From Chloroflexota bacterium (GTDB lineage: Bacteria; Chloroflexota; Anaerolineae; B4-G1; DUEL01), in the NCBI GenBank assembly GCA_014874475.1, contig JADBJJ010000027.1:159793-223792 (forward strand): a stretch of DNA of 64,000 nt. The letters are read 5' to 3'. Below are positions 42,505 through 50,347 of the stretch, piece after piece. Within the stretch, counting starts at the first letter, position 1. Every line of letters starts with the position of its first letter. The position numbers were made by a program, and so were the translations under genes. The notes beneath the pieces are model-generated. The model was given only the letters and a program-made list of their open reading frames with translations. It did not search any database and was not told the origin of the DNA.

Positions 42505-43305
42505 GTGATTCCTGATTCCCATACCCACACCTGCTTTTCATTTGACAGTCAGGCCCTGCCGGAAGAGGTCTGCCGGGCCGCCGGGGCCCGGGGGATGCGG
42601 GAGGTCGCCCTGACCGACCATGTGGACCTGAATCCGCTGGACGGGGGCTATGGTTACTTCCGGCCCGAGGAGCACTGGAGCGGGCTTCAGGACTGCCGGG
42701 CCCGGCTGAACGGCCGTGTGCGCGTCCACATCGGGCTGGAATGCGGTGAACCCCACCTCTTCCGTCAGGAACTGAGCGCCATCACGGCGGCCCACGAGTA
42801 CGACGTGATTCTGGGCTCCATTCACTGGGTGGGCAACCGTCCTGTGGAGACTGCTGCCTTCTTTGACGGCCTGGACTTCCGCGCGGGTATCGTCCTTTAT
42901 CTGGACGAACTGGCCCGCCTGGCCGAAGAGGGCGACTACGACATCTTGGCCCATCTGGATATCATCCGGCGGGCGGTCTTCCACCGATACGGATGGACGG
43001 AACTGGATTGGACGCCCTACGAGGCCCGAATGCGGCGGGTCCTGCGGATAGTGGCCGAACGGGGAAAGGCGCTGGAGGTGAACACCTCCTACCGGCGGCG
43101 CGGAATGGGGCCGCCCGGCCCCTCGGTCCAAGTCCTGCGCTGGTTTCGGGAAGAGGGGGGCCGATTCGTCACCCTGGGCTCCGACGCCCACCGTCCGGAA
43201 GATGTCGGCGCGGACTTTGGGGAGGCCCTAGATATGGTCCGGGCCGCTGGGTTTGAGAGCATCGCCGTCTTTCGCAGGCGGACGCCGTATCGGATTCCGA
43301 TTTGA
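42505..43305 (+). CDS. PHP-domain phosphoesterase (histidinol-phosphatase-like)
   Basis: A 266-residue PHP protein. Metal ligands are visible in [34 protein letters not shown] and GSDAH, the full order of the histidinol-phosphatase (HisK) branch. It may dephosphorylate histidinol phosphate, but other PHP phosphatases share this pattern and no histidine genes are nearby. It starts at GTG 42505 with the promoter -10 box only seven bases upstream. Confidence 0.85.
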   Translation: MIPDSHTHTCFSFDSQALPEEVCRAAGARGMREVALTDHVDLNPLDGGYGYFRPEEHWSGLQDCRARLNGRVRVHIGLECGEPHLFRQELSAITAAHEYDVILGSIHWVGNRPVETAAFFDGLDFRAGIVLYLDELARLAEEGDYDILAHLDIIRRAVFHRYGWTELDWTPYEARMRRVLRIVAERGKALEVNTSYRRRGMGPPGPSVQVLRWFREEGGRFVTLGSDAHRPEDVGADFGEALDMVRAAGFESIAVFRRRTPYRIPI

Positions 43306-43374
43306 TTTTTCATCACAGAGAGCGCAGAGAGACCTCCGCGCGCTCTGAGTTTTATTGGAACGAACAGGTGGATT

Positions 43375-44208
43375 ATGGACTTCCGCGCGCTCTTTCTGGG
43401 TTTCCTGCAGGGGGTTACCGAATTCCTTCCCATCAGCAGTTCCGGGCACCTGGTGCTGGTCCCATGGCTGCTGGGCTGGCCCATCCCCAGCCTGGCCTTT
43501 GACACCCTGGTCCACTGGGGGACGGCTGTCGCCGTCATCGCTTATTTCTGGCGGGATTGGGTGAGGCTGCTGCAGGGGGCTTGGCAGGGACTCCGCACCC
43601 GTTCCCTGGACGACCCCAATGCCCGTCTGCTGCTCCTTCTCATCGTTGCCACCGTACCGGGCGTCCTGGCGGGGGCTCTCCTGGAAGACTTCTTTGAGGG
43701 GATGTTTGCCCGACCGGCGGCGGCCGCCGGATTTCTTCTTCTCACGGCCGCCATCCTGACGCTGGCGGAATCGGCCTGGGCGCGGCGCTCCTCCGCCCCG
43801 GACGATCCGCCTCGCCCCCTCACTGCCCTCTCCTGGCTGGATGCGCTGACGGTGGGGATAGCGCAGGCGGTCGCCATTCTCCCCGGCGTCTCCCGCTCCG
43901 GCGCCACCATCGCCGCCGGATTGGGCCGGGGACTGGATCGGGAAGCAGCCGCCCGTTTCAGTTTCCTGCTCTCCACCCCCATCATCCTGGGCGCGGGAGC
44001 GATGCAGATGTTCCAGTTGTTCCAGTCCGGCGACTGGGCTGGAGAGGTGTCCACCTTCATTGTTGGCTTCCTGACCGCGCTCATCTCCGGCGGCCTCAGC
44101 ATTCACTTCCTGCTCCGCTACGTCCGGCGGCGGCCCCTATATCCCTTTGCCCTCTACTGCATCCTGCTGGGCATCCTGGGTCTGACGGTCGCCGCCCTGC
44201 GGGGGTAA
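43375..44208 (+). CDS. uppP: undecaprenyl-diphosphatase
   Basis: A 277-residue membrane phosphatase with about eight helices. The two family motifs are QGVTEFLPISSSGHL (residues about 11-25) and PGVSRSGATIAAGLGRGLDREAAARFSFLLSTP (about 170-205). It recycles the C55 lipid carrier by removing a phosphate from undecaprenyl diphosphate, for cell wall and glycan synthesis. AGGTGGATT lies before the ATG. The next genes on the strand are also for the envelope. Confidence 0.95.
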   Translation: MDFRALFLGFLQGVTEFLPISSSGHLVLVPWLLGWPIPSLAFDTLVHWGTAVAVIAYFWRDWVRLLQGAWQGLRTRSLDDPNARLLLLLIVATVPGVLAGALLEDFFEGMFARPAAAAGFLLLTAAILTLAESAWARRSSAPDDPPRPLTALSWLDALTVGIAQAVAILPGVSRSGATIAAGLGRGLDREAAARFSFLLSTPIILGAGAMQMFQLFQSGDWAGEVSTFIVGFLTALISGGLSIHFLLRYVRRRPLYPFALYCILLGILGLTVAALRG

Positions 44209-44215
44209 TATTCAC

Positions 44216-44276
44216 TGCGAAGACAGCCGGGCACGAAGATTTTTGTCCGTGAAATTTGTCAAATTTGTGTTCCTTC
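44216..44276. repeat. GGGCACGAAGATTTTTGT-type repeat spanning the start of the PstS-like gene
   Basis: GCGAAGACAGCCGGGCACGAAG and the following GTGAAATTTGTCAAATTTGTG resemble the GGCACGAAGGT element at 46141. The latter part encodes the signal-peptide start of the lipoprotein (VKFVKFV). Confidence 0.4.
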
Positions 44277-45022
44277 TGCTGATTCCGGGACTGGTCGCCT
44301 GCGCGTCGCAACCGCTGACGGTCACCCCGGAGCCGGTCACCCTGCGCCTGGTCATCTCGGACACTTGCTCCCGGCCAGTCCAGGCACTGGCCCCGGCATA
44401 CCACCGCCAGAAGCCGTGGGTGGCCATAGAGATCAACGTCTTCAATGATGCAAAGGTCCTGGAGCGGCTGCAGGCCGGCGCGGCCGACGCCGCCGCCCTC
44501 ATCTGGACCGAAGGGGGAGGCCCGCTGTGGACCCACCCCCTCGCCGAGGACGCGCTGGCGGTCATCGTCCATCCCGCTGTGCCGGTGGAGAGTCTGACCC
44601 TGACCGAATTGCGGGAGGTTCTGCGGGGGCGCATCGGCGAATGGCCCGATGGGACGCCTGTCCAGGTGGTCAGCCGGGAAGAGGGGGCTGGTACTCAGTT
44701 GCTGATACGGGCCGCGGTTCTGGGCAACTGGGACCTCACGCTGACCGCGCGGGTGGTCGTAGACGACAGGAAGGTGGTGAGCCTGGTGGCCCAGACTCCC
44801 GGCGCCATCGGTTACGTCCCCTTTAGCCGGGTGACCGGTGAAGTCCGTGTGCTGATGCTGGAGGGATGGGCTCCTGCGCCGACTGCCGACTATCCTCTCT
44901 TCTACACCTGTCGTTGGGCCGCGCCGGCGGAGCCCGTCGGCGCGTTGCGGGACTTTTTGCAATGGACCGTCGGGCCCCGAGGCCAATCTATTGTGGAGCA
45001 GGCCCTGCGCCCCGGGCCGTGA
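44249..45022 (+). CDS. PstS-like substrate-binding lipoprotein
   Basis: A 257-residue lipoprotein with lipobox LVAC. The mature part is a phosphate-binding-protein-like domain (PBP_like_2 type), with VSREEGAGTQLLIRAAV (the GSGT-like anion loop) and PGAIGYVPFS. It binds an anion or polar ligand outside the membrane. There are no pst genes nearby, so it is likely a stand-alone binding protein or sensor. GTG 44249 was chosen; TTG 44243 is an alternative. Its stop shares bases with the ATG of the next gene (TGATG). Confidence 0.78.
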   Translation: MKFVKFVFLLLIPGLVACASQPLTVTPEPVTLRLVISDTCSRPVQALAPAYHRQKPWVAIEINVFNDAKVLERLQAGAADAAALIWTEGGGPLWTHPLAEDALAVIVHPAVPVESLTLTELREVLRGRIGEWPDGTPVQVVSREEGAGTQLLIRAAVLGNWDLTLTARVVVDDRKVVSLVAQTPGAIGYVPFSRVTGEVRVLMLEGWAPAPTADYPLFYTCRWAAPAEPVGALRDFLQWTVGPRGQSIVEQALRPGP

Positions 45023-46167
45023 TGCAGGCGACTTCACCGGAGTTGCCCGATTGGGTTGATTCCCCTATGCGTCTGGCTCTGGTTCACGACTGGCTCAATC
45101 AGCGCGGGGGCGCCGAGGACGTCCTGGAGACGCTGGTGGCGATGTTCCCCGAGGCCCCGGTCTACACGTCCATCTACTGGCGGGACGGGATGCCAGAGGC
45201 TTACCGGTCCTGGGACATTCGCACCACCTGGATGGACCGCCTGCCCGGCATCTACCGCTATCATCAGCCCTACCTGCTCTTCTACCCGCTGGCTTTCTCC
45301 GGACTGGACCTCTCCGGCTACGACGTCGTTCTGAGCAATAAATCCGGCTTCTGCCACAGGGTGCGGACGGGCTGGGCGGTCCACATCTGTTATTGCCTGA
45401 CGCCGACGCGCTTTGTCTGGGACTTTGAGGGGTACGCGGCGCGGGAGGCCATCCCGGGGGCGCTGCGGCGGGCCCTGCGGCCCCTCATTGCGCTCCTTCG
45501 CCGGTGGGACTGGCAAGCCGCTCAGCGGGTCGCCCGTTTCGTCGCCATCTCGCGAGAGGTCCAGGCCCGCATCCGCCGCTTCTACGGCCGGGAGTCCGCC
45601 ATCATCTACCCGCCGGTGGAGACCGGTCGCTTCCGCCCTGCGCCGTCCCACGACGAGTACTACCTCATCGTCTCTCGGCTGGTCCCGTATCGCCGGATTG
45701 ATCTGGCGGTGGAGGCGTTCAGCCGTCTCGGCCTGCCGCTGGTGATCGCAGGGGACGGACGGGATCGCCCCCGGCTGGAGGCGATGGCCGGGCCGACGGT
45801 CACCTTCCTGGGGCGCGTGCCGGATTCTGCCCTGCCCGACCTCTTCGCCCGTTGCCGGGCCTACGTTCTCCCTGGTGTGGAGGATTTCGGCATCGCGCCA
45901 GTGCAGGCCCAGGCCGCCGGGCGGCCTGTCATCGCCTTTGGCGCGGGCGGCGCGCTGGATACTGTCATTCCAGGCCGGACGGGCATTTTCTTCCACGAAC
46001 CGACGCCGGAAGCGCTGGCTGAGGCCGTCCGCACGTTTGATCCGGAATCCGTGGACCCGCAGGACTGCGTTCGCAATGCGGCGCGGTTTGACCGCAGGGT
46101 GTTTGAGGAGCAAATCCGCCTGATAGTGGAAAAATCACCCGGGCGCGAAGGCACGAAGGTTCATTAA
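45022..46167 (+). CDS. glycosyltransferase family 4
   Basis: A GT4 enzyme with GT-B fold, 381 residues from ATG 45022 or 366 from ATG 45067 (MRLALVHDWLNQRGGAEDVLE). YYLIVSRLVPYRRIDLAVEAF opens the nucleotide-sugar domain; PGVEDFGIAPVQAQAAGRPVIAFGAGGALDTV is the acidic donor-binding stretch. It adds a sugar to a lipid or polysaccharide at the membrane face. Its last residues (SPGREGTKVH) are encoded by a GCGAAGGCACGAAG repeat. Confidence 0.9.
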   Translation: MQATSPELPDWVDSPMRLALVHDWLNQRGGAEDVLETLVAMFPEAPVYTSIYWRDGMPEAYRSWDIRTTWMDRLPGIYRYHQPYLLFYPLAFSGLDLSGYDVVLSNKSGFCHRVRTGWAVHICYCLTPTRFVWDFEGYAAREAIPGALRRALRPLIALLRRWDWQAAQRVARFVAISREVQARIRRFYGRESAIIYPPVETGRFRPAPSHDEYYLIVSRLVPYRRIDLAVEAFSRLGLPLVIAGDGRDRPRLEAMAGPTVTFLGRVPDSALPDLFARCRAYVLPGVEDFGIAPVQAQAAGRPVIAFGAGGALDTVIPGRTGIFFHEPTPEALAEAVRTFDPESVDPQDCVRNAARFDRRVFEEQIRLIVEKSPGREGTKVH

Positions 46168-46197
46168 CGGCTCTTCGTGTCTCTGGGCCTTCGTAGC
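46141..46197. repeat. GCGAAGGCACGAAG... repeat with opposed half
   Basis: CGCGAAGGCACGAAG at 46143-46157 is followed by opposed CTTCGTGTCTCTGGGCCTTCG to about 46192. It encodes the C terminus and stop of the GT4 gene and lies just upstream of the Wzz-like gene. Confidence 0.6.
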
Positions 46198-46216
46198 GAA
46201 TCAAAGGGAGGGGGAA

Positions 46217-46903
46217 GTGGAACTCCGCGCGTTTTTGAGGGTGCTCTGGCGGCGCTGGTGGCTGGTGGTGGCACCGGTGCTGGTCGTGCTGGCCCATCTG
46301 GTCCTCACCTACCGGCCCCCGCCGACGTTCTACCAGGTCGTGATGCGCTTCGCCGCCGGGACTGTCCCCGCCGGCCTGAGCGTGGACTACGACCGGTACT
46401 ACTCCTGGCTGACCTCGGAGTACATCGCCAACGGGCTGGCGGACGTTGCCCGTACCCGGGCCTTTGCCAGAGCGGTCGCTGCGCGACTGGCGGAGAAGGG
46501 CGTTTCCGCTGACCCCGCCGCTATCCAGGGCGCTATTGTCACCGATAACGCCCAGTCCATTGCGGTGGTGTACTTGACCTGGCCCGACCCGTCGCAGGCG
46601 GTGGAGGTGGCGCGGGCGGTGGCGGCGGAACTGACGGAGAACGGCGCCGTCTACTTTCCGCAGATTCCCTGGCCTGAGGAGGCGGGGCCGGCGGCCCGTC
46701 TGCTGGATGAGCCCGTGCCCGTGCCGTTGCCCCCGTCCCTGCGGGCGCAACTGCTGGGCCCGGCGGTCCGGCTGGCGCTGGCGCTGGGGGTAGGAGTCGG
46801 GTTGGCGCTCCTGTGGCACTACCTGGACCCCACGGTCCGGGAGGAGGCGGAACTGGAGGCGATGGGGCTGCGGGTCCTGGCCCGCATCCCCCGCCAGCGG
46901 TAG
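46217..46903 (+). CDS. Wzz/YveK-like polysaccharide chain-length protein
   Basis: A 228-residue protein with two membrane helices (about 14-32 and 182-200) flanking an outside domain, the layout of Wzz/YveK chain-length regulators. The N terminus LRAFLRVLWRRWWLVVAPVLVVL is typical. It lacks a kinase domain; the C terminus after the second helix is short. It would control export or length of a glycan made with the upstream GT4. GTG 46217 follows GGGAGGGGGA. Confidence 0.75.
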   Translation: MELRAFLRVLWRRWWLVVAPVLVVLAHLVLTYRPPPTFYQVVMRFAAGTVPAGLSVDYDRYYSWLTSEYIANGLADVARTRAFARAVAARLAEKGVSADPAAIQGAIVTDNAQSIAVVYLTWPDPSQAVEVARAVAAELTENGAVYFPQIPWPEEAGPAARLLDEPVPVPLPPSLRAQLLGPAVRLALALGVGVGLALLWHYLDPTVREEAELEAMGLRVLARIPRQR

Positions 46904-46925
46904 GACAACGGCTTGCCGTTATCCT
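46902..46925. repeat. palindrome family C, copy 2 (AGGACAACGGC...GCCGTTATCCT)
   Basis: Arms of 11 bp with one mismatch and a 2-base loop between convergent genes. The stop TAG (46901-46903) of the Wzz-like gene overlaps the start of the left arm. A half-copy, CCGTTATCCTG, is at about 56053-56063. Confidence 0.65.
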
Positions 46926-46936
46926 GCAAGTGGGCC

Positions 46937-47962
46937 TTATTCTTCAATCAGCGGCGCGCGGGCCAGGGCCGAAAGGTCCGGTGCGCCGACGGCGAACATC
47001 GCCACGCGCAGTTGGGTGATGATGGCCGTCGCCATCTCTACCACGGCCTGGTTTGATTCCGCCGCTGCCACCAGAAACGGGCGGGCCATTCCGCATACGG
47101 TGGCCCCCAAGGCAATGGCCTTGGCAACCTGGATGCCGTCCTGGATGCCTCCGCTGGCGATGATGGGGAGATGAGGGACGGCGCGTCGGGCTTCCCGCAC
47201 GGCCTCGGCGGTCGGGATGCCCCAATCCCGGAAGGCGGCGGCGACGGCCCTCTGGAGGCCGTTCTGGGACCGGTACATCTCTACCTGGCTCCAGGAAGTG
47301 CCGCCGGCTCCCGCCACGTCCAGCGCCGCTACCCCCGCATCGGCCAGACGGCGGGCCACATCGGCAGAAAGGCCCCAACCTACTTCTTTGACCACAACGG
47401 GTACTTCCAGTGCCCGACAGACGGCTTCTATCTTGCGCAGAAGGTCGGAGAAATCGGTCTGCCCCTCGGGCTGGAGGGCTTCCTGGAGGGGGTTCAGATG
47501 GAGGATCAGGCCGTCGGCTTCCACCATCTCCACCGCCCGGCGGCAGTGGTCCACAGTATAGCCGTAGTTCAACTGCACCGCGCCCAGGTTAGCCAGGAGG
47601 AGAATATCCGGGGCCACATCCCGCACCCGGTACGTCTCCACCAGTGTCGGCTCCTCCAGCGCGGCCCGCAGGGAGCCCAACCCCATCCCGATCCCCACTT
47701 CCTGAGCCGCCCCGGCCAGAAGGCGGTTGATCTCCCGCCCCTGAGGCGTCCCGCCGGTCATAGAGGAAATCAGCAGAGGGGCCTGCAATCGTCTCCCCAG
47801 AAAATAGACCGTCGTATCCACCGTCTCCAGGGAAATTTCGGGCAGAGCGCAGTGGACGAACCGGTAGCGTTCAAAGCCCGCCGTCATCGTCTCAAAAGAG
47901 ACGTCCTCCTCCAGGCTGATGCGGATGTGGTCGGCTTTGCGTTGGGGGTGATTCTCTCGCAA
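46937..47962 (-). CDS. fni: type II isopentenyl-diphosphate isomerase (FMN-dependent)
   Basis: A 341-residue type II isomerase that interconverts IPP and DMAPP with reduced [17 protein letters not shown] opens the protein; SSMTGGT (about 66-72), [28 protein letters not shown] and [17 protein letters not shown] are all conserved. TTG 47962 was chosen: AGGAG lies eight bases upstream, the family N terminus starts here, and the ATG codons further upstream lie in the promoter -10 box. It shares a symmetrical promoter region with acpP. Confidence 0.92.
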   Translation of the reverse strand: MRENHPQRKADHIRISLEEDVSFETMTAGFERYRFVHCALPEISLETVDTTVYFLGRRLQAPLLISSMTGGTPQGREINRLLAGAAQEVGIGMGLGSLRAALEEPTLVETYRVRDVAPDILLLANLGAVQLNYGYTVDHCRRAVEMVEADGLILHLNPLQEALQPEGQTDFSDLLRKIEAVCRALEVPVVVKEVGWGLSADVARRLADAGVAALDVAGAGGTSWSQVEMYRSQNGLQRAVAAAFRDWGIPTAEAVREARRAVPHLPIIASGGIQDGIQVAKAIALGATVCGMARPFLVAAAESNQAVVEMATAIITQLRVAMFAVGAPDLSALARAPLIEE

Positions 47963-47996
47963 CGGCTTTACTCCTGTGGTGTTGTATTGTAGTAGC

Positions 47997-48063
47997 ATCA
48001 TACCAGCAGGGAGGTGGTTTGTCAACAGAGGTCAGTTGACAAATCGGCTGCCTGCACTACAAT
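47997..48063. promoter_or_regulatory. divergent fni/acpP promoters built on one TTGACA palindrome
   Basis: TTTGTCAAC (48018-48026) and GTTGACAAA (48035-48043) are a perfect palindrome. The left arm is the -35 box of fni (TTGACA, minus strand, 48025-48020; 17 bases; TATGAT 48002-47997). The right arm is the -35 box of acpP (TTGACA 48036-48041; 16 bases; TACAAT 48058-48063). One DNA-binding protein at the palindrome would cover both promoters. Confidence 0.85.
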
Positions 48064-48091
48064 ATCCGCTATCTACCCGAAGGAGGCACCC

Positions 48092-48328
48092 ATGAGTATC
48101 TATGAACGCATCGTCAATATCATTGTGGACCTGCTGGGCGTGGAGCCGGAGAAGGTTACAATGGACGCCCGCTTCCGCGAGGACCTGGGCGCCGACTCGC
48201 TGGACCTGGTAGAACTGGTCATGGCGTTTGAGGAGGAATTCGGGGGGACCATCTCCGATGAGGAGGCTCAGCAGATTAAGACCGTAGGCGACGCTGTCCG
48301 CTATATTGAAACCCGTATGGCGGCGTGA
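48092..48328 (+). CDS. acpP: acyl carrier protein
   Basis: A 78-residue acidic ACP. The phosphopantetheine Ser is in [18 protein letters not shown] (about Ser 36). It carries growing acyl chains for fatty acid synthesis, although no fab gene is adjacent. AAGGAGG precedes the ATG with good spacing. It is divergent from fni. Confidence 0.95.
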   Translation: MSIYERIVNIIVDLLGVEPEKVTMDARFREDLGADSLDLVELVMAFEEEFGGTISDEEAQQIKTVGDAVRYIETRMAA

Positions 48329-48392
48329 GGACGACGGCGCCGCCATTTGCATTAGGCAATCCTGCCGCAGCAGGTGGGGACCCTTTGAACAA

Positions 48393-48421
48393 TGTGCCAG
48401 GCGCTGGAAGTGCCTGGCACA
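48393..48421. repeat. palindrome family B, copy 2 (TGTGCCAGGC...GCCTGGCACA)
   Basis: TGTGCCAGGCGCT (48393-48405) and AGTGCCTGGCACA (48409-48421) pair with one mismatch around a 3-base loop. It lies between acpP and the CARDB gene and could end the acpP transcript. Confidence 0.75.
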
Positions 48422-48443
48422 TCTTGAGCAGGAGGGAGCCGCG

Positions 48444-50324
48444 ATGCATCCGCGCACCTCGATACTCCTTGCCCTGATTCTGGGCCTGACGGCGGCTCTG
48501 GTGACGGTGAGCGCCGTCGCCGCGCGACCGTCTTCCCAACTGACCATCACGGGGGTGGAACCCCGAACCATGCTCAGCACCACTGGGGGGACACTGAGCA
48601 TCTACGGTAATGGCTTCACCACGGCGACGGTGGCCCGACTGGTGGGTTACGGTCTGCTGGATACGGTGTTCGTCAACCCGAACGCGCTGCGGGCCGTAGT
48701 GCCGCCCGGAGTGCCGGCGGGTGTCTACGCGGTGGAGGTGAGCGAACCGGGCTTCTCGGCCACACTCCCCTCTGCTCTGACCATCGTCGCGCCCACGGCG
48801 GCCCCCACTCCCACTTCTCCACCCGCCCCGCCCCCACCTGGCCGCCCTATCCTCACCATCCGCAACTTCTCTGTCCAGCCCGCACGGGTCTACGCCGGGA
48901 GCGAGTTCGTCGTGACGATAGAAATCTACAACAACGGCAGTCGCGGGGCCGAGAATACTCTGGTCACCTTTCCCGGTGGGACCTTCGCACCAGTGGGCCA
49001 GGCTGGCCACCTGATCGGATTTATGCACATCAACGCCACTGTGGTGGTCACCCAGACCATGCGGGCGCCGGCGGCCCTCTCCTCTGGCACATACAACCTG
49101 CAGGTCAACCTCCGCGCCAACGACTTTGAGGGCAACCACTACGAGTACCCGCAGACCGTCGCGGTGGAGGTGATCGGGGGCGGGGTTGGGCGACCGCAAC
49201 TGGTGGTGGAGTCGGCCGGGACGGAGCCGCCGGTGCTGGGGCCAGGGGGCCGGTTCACTCTGACCCTGCAGATCGCCAACCGGGGCGAGCGGACGGCGAC
49301 GCGTGTCATGTTGGGGCCCGCCTCCTCTGAAATGGTGGTGCCCGCAGAGGGGAGCAGTATGACCGCGGTGGACCGCATCGCTCCGGGCCGGACGGTTACG
49401 GTGACCCTCCCGCTGGTCCTGGGGACGGTCAAACAGGGCGGGCGCGTGGGGCTGGACCTGACCCTTTCCTACGGCGACACCAGTGGCGGCACCTACAGCG
49501 ACCGTCAGAGCGTGGGGCTGGAGGTGAGCAGTTCCCTGGCCGACCGCCCGCAACTGCTCATCGCCGCCGTCCAGACCGACCCGCCTGTTGTGGCCCCCGG
49601 CGATCTCTTCACCCTGACGCTGGCTGTGCAGAACGTCGGCGGTGGGGACGCGTACCGTCTCCTGCTGACGCTGGGCGGTGAGGGTGGCAAGGAACTGGGG
49701 CCCTTCGTCCCCCGCCAGATCGGCAACGTCCTCTTCGTTCCCCGGATTCCCGCTGGGGAGACGGTCCAGGTGACGGTGCCCCTGGTGGTGGACGGTTCGG
49801 CGGACGCCAAAGCCTATGGCGTCCCGGCCCTTCTGACCTATGAGGACGCGCGGGGCACTTCCCGGAGCGACGTTCAGCGCATCAGTCTGGTCGTCCAGCG
49901 GCGTCCTATCTTCCGGATAGGCTTCTATCGCCCGGTGGAGGGGGCTATGGTGGGGACGCCGTTCCCGCTCCCCGTGGAGGTCATCAACCTGGGGAAGACG
50001 TCGGTCAACGTCACTGTGATGGAGGTTACGGGAGAGGGGCTGGAGATTCAGAACGGCTCCCTCTACGTGGGCCCGCTGGATGGGGGGACTTCGGCCTCGC
50101 TGGAGGCGATGGCGGTCGCTCGGGAGGCGGGGACTGTGGAGGTGGTGGTCAACGTCCACTACCTGGACGATTTCAACCGCCCGCAGACGGTGAACCAGAC
50201 GCTGACGGTGGAGGTAGCGGGGCTGCCGGAGCCCGCGCCCCAGTCGGCGCCGTCCTCTGAGGAGACTGGTTTCTGGGATAAGGTGCTGCGCTTCCTGCGA
50301 GGGCTGCTGGGGCTGGGGAGTTAA
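48444..50324 (+). CDS. secreted multi-domain surface protein (IPT/TIG plus CARDB-like repeats)
   Basis: A 626-residue secreted protein. Signal peptide (1-28); an IPT/TIG domain (about 32-115; GVEPRTMLSTTGGTLSIYGNGF); a Pro-Thr linker (about 117-130); then four CARDB/COG1361-like beta domains (about 135-590), recognisable by repeated VAPGDLFTLTLAVQNVG and LGPGGRFTLTLQIANRG openings. A short C-terminal hydrophobic stretch (FWDKVLRFLRGLLGLG) may hold it at the surface. These domains mediate adhesion or assembly in other proteins; no catalytic motif is seen. GGAGGGA precedes ATG 48444. Confidence 0.8.
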   Translation: MHPRTSILLALILGLTAALVTVSAVAARPSSQLTITGVEPRTMLSTTGGTLSIYGNGFTTATVARLVGYGLLDTVFVNPNALRAVVPPGVPAGVYAVEVSEPGFSATLPSALTIVAPTAAPTPTSPPAPPPPGRPILTIRNFSVQPARVYAGSEFVVTIEIYNNGSRGAENTLVTFPGGTFAPVGQAGHLIGFMHINATVVVTQTMRAPAALSSGTYNLQVNLRANDFEGNHYEYPQTVAVEVIGGGVGRPQLVVESAGTEPPVLGPGGRFTLTLQIANRGERTATRVMLGPASSEMVVPAEGSSMTAVDRIAPGRTVTVTLPLVLGTVKQGGRVGLDLTLSYGDTSGGTYSDRQSVGLEVSSSLADRPQLLIAAVQTDPPVVAPGDLFTLTLAVQNVGGGDAYRLLLTLGGEGGKELGPFVPRQIGNVLFVPRIPAGETVQVTVPLVVDGSADAKAYGVPALLTYEDARGTSRSDVQRISLVVQRRPIFRIGFYRPVEGAMVGTPFPLPVEVINLGKTSVNVTVMEVTGEGLEIQNGSLYVGPLDGGTSASLEAMAVAREAGTVEVVVNVHYLDDFNRPQTVNQTLTVEVAGLPEPAPQSAPSSEETGFWDKVLRFLRGLLGLGS

Positions 50325-50347
50325 GGTGAGGTGGCCTCATCCCCCTC

